In this document: positions 35,408 through 48,900 of the stretch, piece by piece
How positions within the stretch are numbered: position 1 is the first letter of the stretch
Layout: each line of letters begins with the position of its first letter
Assembly: GCA_003952965.2 (NCBI GenBank)
Contig: CM025852.1
Coordinates: forward strand, 124,001-188,000
Source: Morella rubra
Taxonomy: Eukaryota > Streptophyta > Magnoliopsida > Fagales > Myricaceae
Reading direction: 5' to 3'
Length of the DNA: 64,000 nucleotides
Position numbers and translations under genes: made by a program
The notes under the pieces: model-generated
Told to the model about the DNA's origin: nothing
What the model saw: the letters and a program-made list of their open reading frames with translations, nothing else
The model's database searches: none

Positions 35408-37003
35408 CCTATTCGGCTCTACTTATTGAGATTGTTGAGATAATTAATAACATTGTTAACAAACATAATCATATCAACAATCTTTTAGATGTTTAAAATT
35501 AGTAACTAAAAGTATCATTCTCGAAAGATATATCATATATGCTAAACATTTTAGTCAACGGCCATTTGCAGTTCCAATGGTTTGGATCGAAATTCGATTT
35601 TGCAGCGACCTTCTGAGCGATTAACTTCTGCTTTGTTGTGTTTAAAAGAAAAATAATTTGCTAAGTAATTGAGTATGTATATTACACAATCAAAAGAAAT
35701 ATTGAGAAAATCCTTGATTACATCAAGTCCACCGATACTTAATTTGGACCACCAATAAGGCGGATGGCCACCGGTAACCAACTAAAATGGTATCGGTAGC
35801 ATTTTCGGGGATACCGGCACAGATAAGTGGCACCAGCACCGCCCATGTTCAGCCCTAATTGCAGCACTCTGTACCACATTAGTTCATATATATGGACCAT
35901 ATCTGTCCCGTACAAAGAAAATCCAATTGATATTGGTTGTTCTAATATATATGCATCACATCGATCGACCGAAAGCTGTCTAAAGAGCCAAGAGGGCAAG
36001 GGCCAAAACTAGGAGGTTGAGATAATATGGTCGCTGAAGATGCTCACTGGAAAGAATTCGCCAAATCCATCCAAGGCCAACAAAGCCACAACAAGGTGAA
36101 AGATGAGATGAGATAGAAGACTACCAATACAAGAAACGCACAACCCTTGGAGTTAATTGAAAAAAATTATTCACATCCGAATATAGATTTATTGATAGAA
36201 TGAAATTCCAAAAGTTCCTACCGTGCTATTATAAAACCTATGGGCGATATTGAATATTATATCAGCCAGTCTGTTGTTGGCGACAGAAATATCCCCCATC
36301 AATGGCAGGTGCAAGGTGCTATCTTTAGAAAGTTTACTTGAGGATCCGCCAAACTTTAAAGATAGAGAATTCACATAGATGACGGGTGTGAAGGTATCAT
36401 GTTGAGGGACTCTAACAGCTACGGATGCAGAGCTCCACCGTCGGCAAGTAGAGCTTTGTAGGATACAGTATTGTACGTGAGCTCTATATTCCATTTAGGT
36501 TTAGCTGAAAGCTGCCCTAACAACTACCACACTGCAAATTCCAAACTTCTGATTCTTTGGCACCGAACTCTAGATTCTAATAGTAACTTCGCAGACAATT
36601 TTAAGGGATGCAATTATGTTCTATCTATTAACCCTGTCCGGTTTTCTTTTTTTACTGATTTCAACCGGCCACCCGTTATGAATCATTTTAACTCTGCTCT
36701 TTTTGTATGTATGGTCGTTAGACCCCTAGCTAGTAACTGGTCTTTAAAGCTCCATGAATTAATGGAATTCTAGAGTTGTTGTAATAATATAAAAAAAAAT
36801 ATTAAAACTCTGTGGACTAAATATCCGTCTAGCTATCTTACAGAGGTGCACCATTAGACATACCACAACCTTTGCAAGGAGGGCGCTGCGAGTCTTTGTC
36901 CAGAAGTTGGGGGAAAAGGACGAAAATTGACAAGCAACAACAGCAGCGAAGGCTGAGAGAAACTGATGTCCTAAGAAATGGGTGCGTAAATAACTTGAAA
37001 AGA

Positions 37004-40000
37004 CTAATGAGGTGTTGGATCATAGGAAGATTTATACTCCAGCATTTCAGTCCTGTATCTCTCCTTGTCTCTCAACCCTTTCTCTTGGTAAACCTGCATA
37101 CAACATAAAAAGTTTTAGTTGGAAATTGCACCCTATTATCTCAGCTTTGCATACCATGATGGTTCGTTAATTTTCTACTGATGGGCGTGGAAAAACCTAT
37201 AGACATAACATCTCTCCGAAAATCCATCCAGCAAGTCAGACATTAAAAAGGCTACAGAAGCAAAAGGAAATGGTGTAATGTACCTGCTTTTCAGCTTCCG
37301 TGAGATTGCTCCAAAGGAGCCCAATCTTCTTGCTGATCGCTTTCTCTTGCCCATAGTGCGAAGGCTTTAGCCTGGCATAATGCTCAGCAAAGAAGAAATT
37401 GTAACCACTCCTGTTTGATTTGGGTCGAGAGGGATCACGCAATGCCAACCTCGATCTCTTTCGGGTCCGGCGAGTAGGCTTGGCTGAAGAATAAGAACTC
37501 TTTGAAACATGTTGAGGCATATGATACAAGACACCTTTCAGCTGATCAATACCCAGGTTCACTGTAACCAGATATCCATTATCGAACTTTCCATCAATTG
37601 TTCCAGTCACTGAACAGCCAAGTGGCAACATTGGAGTAGCTGCATACAAGAGAGACATCAAAGATCCTTGCAGCTATAAATGCTAACACACATCCAACCA
37701 TACATGTAAGGCTCAAAAAGGAAGTGATGATGCAGCGTATACAAATTTTGAGAGAAAGTTCTTTAATTCCAGAGACAGCTTCCTATCCAATTCCCACTGC
37801 TGTTCACCTTTCTTATTGGCAAGTTGAGGAAGTTACTTCGAAGTAGTGAAACACTTACAAACACCATTGTGAAACTCATGGATCGAATCAATCACCAAAA
37901 AGATTTCAGCATGCAGGTATCCTATTGTGAAGAGCAATGTTGCAAGTATTTGGCTGCAAGTCAGCAACACAACAACTACAGTGCTAATAGATGTCTGAAT
38001 AAGATCAAGTGCAACCATCAACAATTATGGGATCAAAGAGTCCTTTACTGAGAAGCACGAACAGCAAATTCTATGTGTCACTACCTCTACAATGAGTTTC
38101 TGATCTAATAAACTGAAGACGTAAGTTGGACACCTAAAGAAAGACATATAGGAACCTATGCAATTGAGCCAAACACCACAAATTGCTAGCTCTACTTACT
38201 ATGACCAGGAAACTCAGTCCTGCTGGTACCTTCCACTAGTGTGACCGACCCATTGATAAGGTTTCTGCCTACAGGATCTGCAGAAATAGAACAATGAAAA
38301 TAATCAGCCAACCCACAGGAAAACCTTGAGACAACTTGATTTGAAAACGTGAGAGCAATGCTACTTACCAGAGATTGAGTTCGAGGGGACTTGCTTGCGG
38401 AAGTAATAGACCTGCTCAAAGTGATAAAGCATTGATAGATAGTACTTGCGTAAGACGAATGATGCACTTGTTATTGTCGTTGGGAAATTGAAGGCGACAA
38501 TTACTTCTTTCCATTTACGATCTCTAACTACCTGTCAAGTTTAAAACAAATTTTGAAAGACTTTAAAGAAAAGAACTTTCAGAAGAAAGACACATGGAAC
38601 AATAAAATATCCATGAAAATAGCCACAAAAACAATAAACTAAGATGTGGATCCAATTGCATCTATGCAAAAGCCTGCATACTAACTTAAAATTTAATTCA
38701 GACATCTTAAATTCCCAAGTCATCCCAGCTCACAGTCAGCTGTACCTATAGACCCCTGCATCAGTTAAATTCTTTTGTTAATTAAAAAAATTGAAAACAA
38801 AAAACAAAACCAGTGTAGGTCACATTAGAAGAGAACCACACTTGACAGTATCCTTCCATCAAATCCGTGGATCACTGAACATTGTTATGACACTAGGTTT
38901 TCCTCGACTTAATATACTGCATATAGAAGCTAATAACATATAGAAAGATAAAAGAGCAACCATACCTTCTCAAGGCCACCTCTTGATGTGACTTCTACAA
39001 AAAGGCGATGCAGATCGAGAGGCTTTCCTCCTACGGTAGGAACCCTATACAAACGAAAAGCATAAAAGAGCATCAATCACTCCTCATTCATTTCTTGTAT
39101 TCTCTACATTATGCCCTGGATTCCATCAAGTTTAGGCAAGCACACATAAGAGGGTTGATGGTAGAATAATTACCTACTTAAAAAAGCAGAGATTTAATAT
39201 CTTGTAATTCTTAACCAATGAGCCTTGGCTCAGATCGCAATCGCCTCCTCTTGGGGAGCATTATGTCCTAAGGTCATATGTCCACACACATAGGCCTGCG
39301 GTGCCTGACAATCAACTTGCCTAGAAAAAGAATCTAACCTATTGGGGATCCACGTTTCACAAATCATGAAACCCTTCTTCTTAAAAACATCTTTCTACAA
39401 GGGGAAATTACAATACTCATTTTCCAGCATTTGATCCAACATTGTACGATTCTTTTTCTGTTTTGTTCCCAAAGAATAATACCAAGAAGCTGTAGTAACA
39501 TAAAATAAATCTTGGATTGGATACCAAGGGAAAAGTGTCTTGTCTTGTCTACCATCACGATGATAACTCAGAGCCAACATAGAGATTGGCACCGTGTGGC
39601 ATGTAGTAATTTTAATCATGATCTCCCCTCATCCAGAGATAGAGAGAGATAGTGCGCAAGCAATTAAAAACCGTTATCTCAATCCGAACATTCTGCAGCG
39701 GGTGGAAGCACTTATATCACACGACACCCCCTTCCACCCTTTTTAGGAAAAAAAGTAAAACCTGTTATTGTTAACTACCCACCAAAGACCTAATTTCCTA
39801 ACCAATGTCAAAATTAAACTTGCTGGACCCAAATTGCTGGTACAATGGATAAAAGATCTTCCAAAGCCCTTCAACAAATCCTTGAGTTAAATTCCAAGAA
39901 TCTGAAAGAACACTTTGTGATGTGTCCAATGACAAACCTTGAATTGCAGACGGGGAAAAGCAACATATTAAGGTCGCGGAAGAACAAGAAGAATTTCAAT

Positions 40001-40602
40001 GAATTTATATTATCATACCTTCTTATTCAAATACAGATCTCGACAATATTAAGACAGAGGACGCAACGTCCTTCCAACAAAACCACTTGAAAACACTAAA
40101 ACAGTTAGATCATGTATGTACTGCGCTCCAGCATGTGCAACTATATAAAGGCAACAAGAAAAGATACAAGACATCTCGAGTATAAAAATTTTGCCATGAA
40201 ATTGGAACGAACCTAGCAAAAGCATTAATCCAGCTTATTAACTGACCCAAACAAGATATAAAATCGTAAAACGAAAGAGACCCCTTCTGGAGGAAGAAAA
40301 AAAAACATAGGACATATTGAGAAACGCACTTACATAAATTTGGTTCCGAATGATTGGTGAAAAGCCTCGATCTTTTCCCAGAAAAGGTCGGAACTTTGAG
40401 CAACTCCCTCGTAGGACGCCGTGGCTGAAGGATAAGACTTTGCTGCGGTGATGGTGGTGAGAGAGATTTGCCCATTTGCACTCTCAGTGCCAAGCCTCTG
40501 CTGCTGTTCCCGTGGAGCTGAAATAGCAGAAGGGTATTCAGTAACTGTTGCTGCTGTTGGGTCCCGGGATGGATGGTGATAATGGCTCGACATATTGGTC
40601 AT
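37004..40602 (-). CDS. ARID-HMG-box DNA-binding protein, copy 2
   Basis: Same six-exon gene as in unit 1 (complement): 40334-40602, 38966-39044, 38369-38531, 38200-38277, 37284-37639 and 37004-37093. Splice sites and reading frame are intact and the 344-residue product appears identical to copy 1. A 3-bp deletion lies in the first intron (in the 'tcttgtcttgtct' run near 39536). Identity this high means either a very recent duplication or two haplotypes placed in tandem. Upstream sequence including the hAT-like element is also duplicated, so both copies should have the same regulation. Confidence 0.9.
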
Positions 40603-41939
40603 AGAGAGGTAAAAGGGGCTAAAGATTAGATTTTCTCAGCCTAGTCCTACCTGAAGATATCAGCGGCTTATCAAAAAAAATAATAAATTACAGTGCTCCT
40701 ATATATACAATAAGAAACCAAAGTCGTCTTTCTTTTCTTTTCTTTTTGTTTTTTTGTTTTTTACCGAAATAATTATTATAACAGCGACAAAGACCTCTAA
40801 GGGTGGGTTCAGCTGGATTATTCGAAATATCTGGATTCGCTTTTATTGTTTTGTTACCGGGTTGTAATTTAAGAGGAAGACCAGAAATGGCTATGAGGGA
40901 AAACTAAGCAAGACAGTGACATCTCATTTCTCTATTACCGAAAGTAGTACATCGCATACAAATTTTGAAATTATTATGATTCGGTGCCAGGGCAACCCAA
41001 TATTGAGGAGACAATAGGATTAGCTTTCGTAATTAAGGATAACAACGAAATGACAGCAAGTGGGATTAGGAATGAAATGTATGGATCAAATAGAATGGCA
41101 AAGTTGGCCTGCATATTTTGACTGCTATCGTGAAATAACTATTTTATCTATCTTTAATTTATCAAGTTGTTGGCGTGCGTTTACGGAATGGGAGGCCACC
41201 TCTTTAAGGAATTGACTCTGACCAGGTTATATTATAGATATGACAAGTGCGCCAATCTCTATGTTGGCTCTAAGTTTAGATTAATCTAATATCTATTGAT
41301 CTATATTCCATCAAATATCAACCATGTAAATTCCAAAAAAAACCTTGTTTTTTGTTTTGTTTTGTTGACATTATTTTGTTAACTTAGCTGGGTGTTCAAG
41401 CATTCAAAAAGCAAATTCAAATTCACTACAGAGTCTTTCTCTTATTCAACTTTGTTTATACCCGCTGCAAGTCTAGTCCTTAGTTAAAATCATTAACTAA
41501 TCCCTCAGGTTTAAATCTTTATCAGTTTAGTTTCTATAGATTTTCGGTGCAAACATAGCATGCATGTTGGATTAAGGAACTCGTGTCCTGCATTTACTGG
41601 AGGCGACGTGGACAGCGTTGGTCACGTCAACAGATTCCATCTGAAAATAGACAATATATGGGTACAAAGAGACCAACATGAGAAATGGGTCATACCCATG
41701 AATCTTCTAAAAAAAAAGAAAAAAAATCATAAAAACTAAACTGAGAAAAGATTAAACCACGTAAACTAGTGGATAAATTTAGCCTATCTATTAAAAGAGA
41801 AGTATTGTAGACCTACCCCGAGACATTGGCTTGGGGTGAAAGTAGAGCTAAGTATATACTATCCTTTCACCCTGTAATTATCCTAAGCTCGAGGGTTTTT
41901 TGGCTAATAGATATCATCTATCACTCACTCTCCTATTCG

Positions 41940-42733
41940 CAGGGACAAAGCCAGGATTTGCCCTTAAGAGGGGCCAAATATAATTTTTAAAAAATTTTTT
42001 TTCTAACTAGGTGGTGAGGTCATTTTATGTTACTTCAACTAATCCTAAGCTTTCAAATTTTTATTATAATTAAAATAAGCATAATCAAAATGTTACAAGG
42101 TATTTTAAAACTTAAAAAAATATATAAACTTTTAATTTAAGTGTAAAAGCCAAATTTTAATAAATTTATGCTAATTGAACCACACTATCCTTCAATAAGT
42201 AAAAGTTATCAATTATTATATCAATACTAAAACCTTGTGCGGCCGAATATAATCAAAATTTTAAAATTTTCGAAATAAATGGCTCATAAGTTATTGACAA
42301 AGGCACGAAGCAATGTTAAAATATAGCTAAAATAACATAGATACACACAAATAATAGAGCAATAATAATATTTTGTTTTTAAAAAAAGTAATAATATTTT
42401 AATTAAAAAATAATAATGAAATGAGTTTGTTTTTAGAAAAAAAAAAAAGACAATAATAATGAAATGTAATAACATTTAGAATTCTAACTTTGAAGAGGAA
42501 TTTTTTTGTGTGCAAAGCAAAAAGTTTGTTGTATTCCAAGTGTTGAATATGGATTTTGTTATTTTTTGTATATGAGGTAAAATAATGGGAAAGAGAGAAA
42601 ATAGAGAGGCCATTGAGAAAAAAATCTGTACAATAAGAGTGTAAATAGTAAGATGCCGAAGTAAGAGAGAAAGAAGAAATGAATTTTAGAATAGAGGTAA
42701 AGAGAAAAAAAGAAAAAAGAAAATACACAATCT

Positions 42734-42769
<36 letters not shown>

Positions 42770-43087
42770 AGGGAGGGAGGCATTTTAGAAAAAATAGAGA
42801 AAATTGAGGGAGAGAGAAAAGTAAAAAATATACACTTAGCATTTTTTTTTCTTTTAAAAATTAGAGGGTTCACTTATAAAGTAGTTATTTTCCCTCTCAC
42901 GTTCTTTCTTCTCTCAAGTTTATTTTTTCAAAAATTTTGGAGGGACATTACAAAAATTACTATCAATTTTGCCTTTATATTAAAAATTTTTTTGCAAAAA
43001 TTTCAAATTTTACGCATATATAAAATTTTTTTTGAAAAACTTTGGGGGGGCCATGGCCCCACTAGCCCCCCCTTAGCTTCGTCCCTG
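41940..43087. mobile_element. Non-autonomous hAT-like element, copy in unit 2
   Basis: 1148 bp with the same CAGGGAC-type inverted ends as the unit 1 copy. The target duplication is exact: CCTATTCG at 41932-41939 and at 43088-43095. No transposase frame. Internal GA run at about 42737-42765. The insertion predates the 7.7-kb duplication, because both units carry it at the same site. Confidence 0.85.
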
Positions 43088-43905
43088 CCTATTCGGCTCT
43101 ACTTATTGAGATTGTTGAGATAATTAATAACATTGTTAACAAACATAATCATATCAACAATCTTTTAGATGTTTAAAATTAGTAACTAAAAGTATCATTC
43201 TCGAAAGATATATCATATATGCTAAACATTTTAGTCAACGGCCATTTGCAGGTCCAATGGTTTGGATCGAAATTCGATTTTGCAGCGACCTTCTGAGCGA
43301 TTAACTTCTGTTTTTTTGTGTTTGAAAGAAAAATAATTTGCTAAGTAATTGAGTATGTATATTACACAATCAAAAGAAATATTGAGAAAATCCTTGATTA
43401 CATCAAGTCCGCCGATACTTAATTTGGACCACCAATAAGGCGGATGGCCACCGGTAACTAACTAAAATGGTATCGGTAGCGTTTTCGGGGATACCGGCAC
43501 AGATAAGTAGCGCCGGCACCGGCACCGCCCATGCTCAGCCCTAATTGCAGCACTTCGTACCGCATTAGTCCATATGGACCATATCTGTCCCGTACAAAGA
43601 AAATCCAATTGATATTGGTTGTTCTAATATATATGCATCACATCGATCGACCGAAAGCTGTCTAAAGAGCCAAGAGGGCAAGGGCCAAAACTAGGAGGTT
43701 GAGATAATACGGTTACTGAGGAAAGAATTCGCCAAATCCATCCAAAGCCACAACAAGGTGAAAGATGAGATGAGATAGAAGACTACCAATACAAGAAACG
43801 CACAACCCTCTCCCAAATTACGAAGACAGAAATATGAAACTGAAAAGAAACCGACTTCCCAGCTAAAAATAAACTATACAAATTACAAAGGTACAAAGCG
43901 ATGGA

Positions 43906-44397
43906 TCAGTCAAAGAACTTGGGATCATAGCCGTTGCTAGAGGTGGCCAATATATAGTAGGCGACGATATGGCCAATGGAACCCCAAGCAAGGACGTCCA
44001 CGATGTTGAAGCCAACGGGGTCGTTGGATTTGAGGAGGCTAACGTACTCCTTGGCGCGAGTGTCTCCGGCTTCGAAGTGGGTCATCCCGTTCTGCTCAGG
44101 CAATCCCTGCTTGGCCACATTCTCCCTCTGGAAGTTGAAGAAGACGAACCTCCCCAAGAAGAGGGACAGCCCCGTGCTGAGGCTTATCACTAGCGATGGG
44201 TTCAGCAGCTCAGCCTTCACAACGGCTCCAGTACTCCTTTTGGGGGTGCTGGTGCTTGACTTGGTTCTAGCTCCAAGCCTGGTGAGGGGTCTGAGGCCTT
44301 GGAAGGATATGTTGGACGGAGAGAGGTGGCCCGGGTGGTGCCTTTGGATGGCGGGTGAGAATGTTGGAGCGGAGAAGAAGGAGGAGGAGGCGGCCAT
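43906..44397 (-). CDS. PSAG: Photosystem I reaction centre subunit V (PsaG), chloroplast precursor
   Basis: A single exon of 163 residues. Residues 1 to about 61 are a Ser/Thr/Arg-rich chloroplast transit peptide, with the likely cut just before ELLNPSLVISLS. The mature part has two membrane spans, about 66-84 (SLVISLSTGLSLFLGRFVF) and about 133-150 (VDVLAWGSIGHIVAYYIL), joined by a stromal loop with HFEAGDTRAKEYVSLLKSNDP, and ends in YDPKFFD. This is a near-textbook PsaG. It binds at the outer edge of PSI near PsaB and helps stabilise the complex and its light-harvesting antenna. The gene lies between the ARID-HMGB copies and the WD40 gene. At1g55670 (Arabidopsis PSAG) has the same kinds of neighbours. 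Confidence 0.97.
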   Translation of the reverse strand: MAASSSFFSAPTFSPAIQRHHPGHLSPSNISFQGLRPLTRLGARTKSSTSTPKRSTGAVVKAELLNPSLVISLSTGLSLFLGRFVFFNFQRENVAKQGLPEQNGMTHFEAGDTRAKEYVSLLKSNDPVGFNIVDVLAWGSIGHIVAYYILATSSNGYDPKFFD

Positions 44398-44682
44398 TTG
44401 GTGCTGCTTCGTTCTTTTGGATGTCTAGGCTCTGGATTATCTGATTATGCAAGAATATGGGAGCAGATGAGATAGAGCAGTGCTGGTGCTCGAAGACCAT
44501 ATACTCCACCAGTGCGGCTGAGAAGGAAGTGGACGAGATTGTAAGGACGGAATCACAGCAAAACGATTTGGGAGATGAGTTGGCTTTCATTGATTGGATA
44601 GTTCTGGATCAGAGATTTTTGGTTTGCATTGTGTCTTTCACAAAAGAATATAATAAATTTTAAGGACTTCTTTAGCATCTTC

Positions 44683-44754
44683 GGATCCGTGGCGCAATGG
44701 TAGCGCGTCTGACTCCAGATCAGAAGGTTGCGTGTTCGATTCACGTCGGGTTCA
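44683..44754 (+). tRNA. tRNA-Trp (anticodon CCA)
   Basis: A 72-bp cloverleaf. The 7-bp acceptor stem is GGATCCG with CGGGTTC (two G-T pairs). The D arm has the box A-like TGGCGCAATGG, the anticodon loop CTCCAGA gives CCA at 44715-44717, and the T arm has GGTTGCGTGTTCGATTCACG (box B). No intron. A T-rich stretch at about 44762-44776 follows and can serve as the Pol III terminator. Nuclear type, although plastid or mitochondrial origin was considered. Confidence 0.95.
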
Positions 44755-45951
44755 ATTCCCATTAATTTTATTTTTTCCATTTTGTTTTTTCGAACTGAGC
44801 TTGTGGAGGTTAGAGCAACTTTCAAGCCCATTAAGTCCAAGCAGGCCAACTGGAATTCAAGCCCATTAATTCTTGAAGTAGTTGAAATTGGAACATGAGA
44901 AGCCATTAGGATGCGTTCTAGACTTTCTAGTGGGCATTAACTTCCAAATTAGCTGAACATGTTTCGGTTCCTTTCATCTCGAACTTCCTTGTTTCCCACA
45001 GAGCTCGACAGCAAGCAAAATTCTCGGTTAGTGGAATGATGTGCTTTAATTCTTGTCCCATAACTGCTGAAATATCCAACCATTCAAGAGCTGTATTCAT
45101 GGACAGCAGATTTGGTGTAGGAGCTTAGAGAAAATAAGTGTCTTTGAAAGTTGAAAAAAAAAAAAAAAACACAATCACCTCGGAAAAAGATAATTCTGAG
45201 CAATTTCCAAGTTTCTATAGCATACAAATTGGGGACATTATTGCTCCATTTGCTCATGTAGAAACATTCACCAAGAAGTAATATTAGTTTTAGTTTGCAC
45301 GCATACTACAGAGCGTAGGAGAATGTCATCACACCACCATAGTCGGTTCATAATGCATCCGCGTAAACAAAGTCTTTGCTTAAATTTCATTGTGGGAAAA
45401 AGACAAAATCCCAAAACCAAGAAAATACAGCGAATTTTTAGAGGACGTAACACGATGGTCCATGTAATAAACAGAACGTACCCAAGGAAGGATCAAGCCC
45501 GGACAAACTAAGCTCTTTTGAAATGAATTTAGCTCTTTTTCTCTTTTTCTCAGTTCATGTTCACCAGAAGAAAAGTCTGCATTGGGAGGACTGATTAGAA
45601 AGAAAAGAACCAGTGTAATTAGCAAGTTCCCAAGACAGTTTCTCATAAAAAAGAATTTCTAAGATACAAGGGCAGTAACCAGCCATCTACCCTAGGACAC
45701 ACTGGTTCTTTCTTTCCCCTTGTTGGCACAAGCATTGCCTTTTCTAGCCTTCTGTACATCCCCTCCCTTTTACACACTTTTATGACAAATCCACAGTTGA
45801 CACCAAAACAGAACAACTTAGCTACACTTGCACAACATACCAAATGTACAACTACACCATCTCTAACCGTGCGTCATTATACCAAGTTCTTCAACTGCAC
45901 CAAGTTATCAGCAACATCAACACACTTATTTGCAGGTTCTTCATATTCATC
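44755..45951. other. Spacer between tRNA-Trp and the 3' end of WD40 copy A
   Basis: No gene is supported. The right part, up to the WD40 stop codon, is the likely 3' UTR of that gene. The left edge of the WD40 duplication is at 45818. An A run lies at about 45154-45169. Confidence 0.5.
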
Positions 45952-48900
45952 TCACATTAGAGAATCAAGGTACGAGTAATTTCGGCATCGGCCATACTCG
46001 AGAAGGCTACCATACGTACGATCCCACACCCCTATAAAAAGAGACTCTGTGTCTGGACTGAATGATATGCCAGATATCTCGCCAAAGAAATCAATCTCCT
46101 GTTCCTTCTCGTACCCATTTTTCACATCATACACATGCACGAAGTCAGCAGGCTCTGCCATTGCCATATACTGACCATCAGAACTATACCTGATCGACCG
46201 GATGGCTCCAAGGTTTCCCTTCAGAACAGCAACTGACTCGGACAGATTTCGTACATCCCAAACCCGGCAGGTTTTATCCTGGTTTCCAGTAGCAAAAGTG
46301 ACACCATCAGGGTGCCACGCTGATGCAAACGAGAAATCTAAGTGCCCACACAAAGGCATTACTGTCTGCAAGAATGAGAAAAAAGCAATCAAACTATACA
46401 TATTTAGCTATTAAAGCTCCAAAGGTATCATCACCAATAGGTCATGAACAACTAAAACAAATAGTACCTTTCCAGTTTGGGAGTCCACCATCATGCCTTC
46501 TGGGTTATCTCCCACAATTATAAGAAGTTTACCATCGGGACTCAGAGAAGTATGCTGCAAATAGTAGAGAAAAGCATGTTATAACAATCCGGTGCATCCT
46601 GTGTCATTCCGTGATATGAACACCACAGTTCGTGATTTAGCCTTGGCCTAGGCAACATCAAGTGATTGGATCTCATGCCCAAGCTACCAATATTGGTTGA
46701 CAGAAAAGAAAAAGAGCATCTTAAACCACAACCATCTCCCTCATGGCCTTTAGATAAAAAGGAAGCGAGATTGTGGAGCTGTGAAGCGGCAAAGCCGACT
46801 ATAGATCCCCCCATTTGCGCTTTTCGCTTTGGTTTCTTAGTTAGGAACTTGCCTTTTAGTTAGAACTTGTCCTATTTCGTTTGGTAAAAGGGTCAATGCC
46901 TGAAGAGTGGATCATAATTTTGCATAACACCATCTTGCCTAACAGAATTGCTAGAAGTATAGGAGCATAACCAAATGACTACCAAGAGACCATATGCTCA
47001 AATAAATACACGGAATGGCCCTGCAAACAAATTGCTGAGATAGGATTCTATCAAATGACTCTTAAAAACTTCTCATTATCATATCTCACCACTGGCAAGA
47101 CAAATGTCCAATATCGATGAAGGACCTCAACAAGCAAACACCAATCATTATGATGCCAAACCAATGCCTAAACAGTGGAGGAGCCAGAAATTAGGTGACC
47201 CAGTCGATATAAATAATTTAATATCTTTTTATGTAGCATATGTTTTTCATGTGTATAGCAAAACAAAAACAATGCTCAAGATTGTAAAAATTGTCGTCAA
47301 TAAGTTTATTGACCTACTGATACCCAGCATTATATCCATCGTAGTTATAGATAATGCACACAATAAAAATGACAATTCTGTCTCTTCAATTGAAAATTGC
47401 GCATATAAAATATGTTCTCCTTATAAATTTATGATTGTAGAGAAAATAGAAAGTAGTTGAAAATAAGAGAAATGCTAACAAATTATACATTATGACTTCG
47501 ACATAAGATACTTTTTTGCTTTCCAAAATTCTTTTCACTCAAAAATTTTATCTCTAAGAAAAAATTTGATCTGAGCTAAATCTTGAATTTTAACAAATAA
47601 TTTATGCATAAATACAAACATACATATACATATATATGTAGATATACACTATTGGTTATTAATGTAATGTAAGTCTTCTATGAGCTTTAACGGTAGCTTT
47701 GGATATTTGGGGGGCCATATAGTATTTTTTTTGGACAAAAAATTGTGTACAGGAGTCAAGGGAAGATGCAGTGTTCCAAATTTTGGGGAACCGCAGTCCC
47801 TTCCCCCAGTCCTCCTCCCTCCAGCAACCCCCTCCTCTACCACTTTGCATAATTAAGGCTCAACCATTCTGAGGAAGGGAAGGATTGCCGAGCTAGATTT
47901 ACAATTACTAAAAACGAGTCAACCTGTTAATTTAACAAACCATGGCATATGACCACCTTCTTCTATTGAATCATGAGCTTGACCAACAACGAGATCATCA
48001 CTATCAAAACCATCTGCATGCATGTGTTATTTCATGATATAAAGCACAAAACACTAGGTACCAATGTCATCTCCGCACAATAAGGAAACACAATCTAAGA
48101 TACTCACATTTACTGGCCAAGGAAAACGGAAGTGCTTAGAAAGCTGAAATTTCTCCATATCGAAGTCTCTAACTCCACAGTCATTATTTGAAGCTGTGAA
48201 GTGAACTGCACCACTAAGAATCACAAGAGACAAGTTCAATCAGTTTTTATATCTGTAAGTTCATAGTTCTACACTTAACAAAAAGAAAAAATTCATAGCT
48301 CCACCACCAAGGGGAAAATAAGTACCTGGAGCTGGTATATATCTCAAGAGCATTTGTTATGGCATTATCATCATAAGTTGTCCTGGAACAAAAACTAACT
48401 CCGTGCCGATCCAGATGCTGCCAACAAGCAACAAAGTTTTAGAAAGAAAGTTTTGGCCCGTATATTTATAATTTGTCAGTTAAGAACTCTTTAAAGGGTA
48501 GAGATAGTATAGTGACTGGATGACAGTAATTATTAAAAGGTTAACAAGAGATGTTAGTCTATTCTCCAATATTAGAAGTTTCCTTCATTTTGTCCAGGTA
48601 TTCTATTGAGAAGCTTGATTTCTAAGATACTCCAATGAATGCATAAAAACACAAAAACCAGCTATGCCATCAACATGAACAAAGGCGGATATGCAACTGC
48701 AGCGCCAATGCTCCTTAAGTCTACAATATCTCTGCCTACCTTTCAAGAATATTTTCAAAGAAGAGGTATGCAACTTACCTTGCAAATTAGCTCTCCTTGG
48801 AACCCCCCAGCAACAAGCAACTTATCTTTTACCGCAAGAGTACTCACTTGAGTCTGACTAAATCCCTCTAACAGACTTCCTGGATGTTTCTGTATTGGAA

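Larger units (their letters stand above)
28430..36147. repeat. Large tandem duplication, unit 1 (ARID-HMGB gene plus hAT-like element)
   Basis: Near-identical to 36148-43809 at an offset of 7693, falling to 7690 and less through small indels. Unit 1 ends '...cacaaccct' and is followed directly by 'tggagtta', which matches its own left end, so the two units abut without filler. Unit 2 lacks about 25 bp just inside this edge. Coding exons are identical between units; the spacers differ by scattered substitutions and small indels. Confidence 0.93.
36148..43809. repeat. Large tandem duplication, unit 2
   Basis: Second unit of the 7.7-kb duplication. Its right edge ('cacaaccct' then 'ctcccaaatt') leads into the 3' UTR of PSAG, so this edge is the native one, while the left edge of unit 1 is native on the other side. 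Confidence 0.93.

Noticed and set aside
44683..44754. Organellar insertion as the source of tRNA-Trp
   Set aside because: The flanks show no plastid or mitochondrial sequence, and the gene has the expected nuclear tRNA-Trp sequence with internal boxes and a T-rich stretch downstream.
47174..47830. Possible transposon remnant in the last long intron of WD40 copy A ('ggaggagccagaa' at one side, C-rich 'ccccctcctc' at the other)
   Set aside because: The ends do not form a convincing inverted repeat and I could not find a target duplication, so it is not listed as an element.
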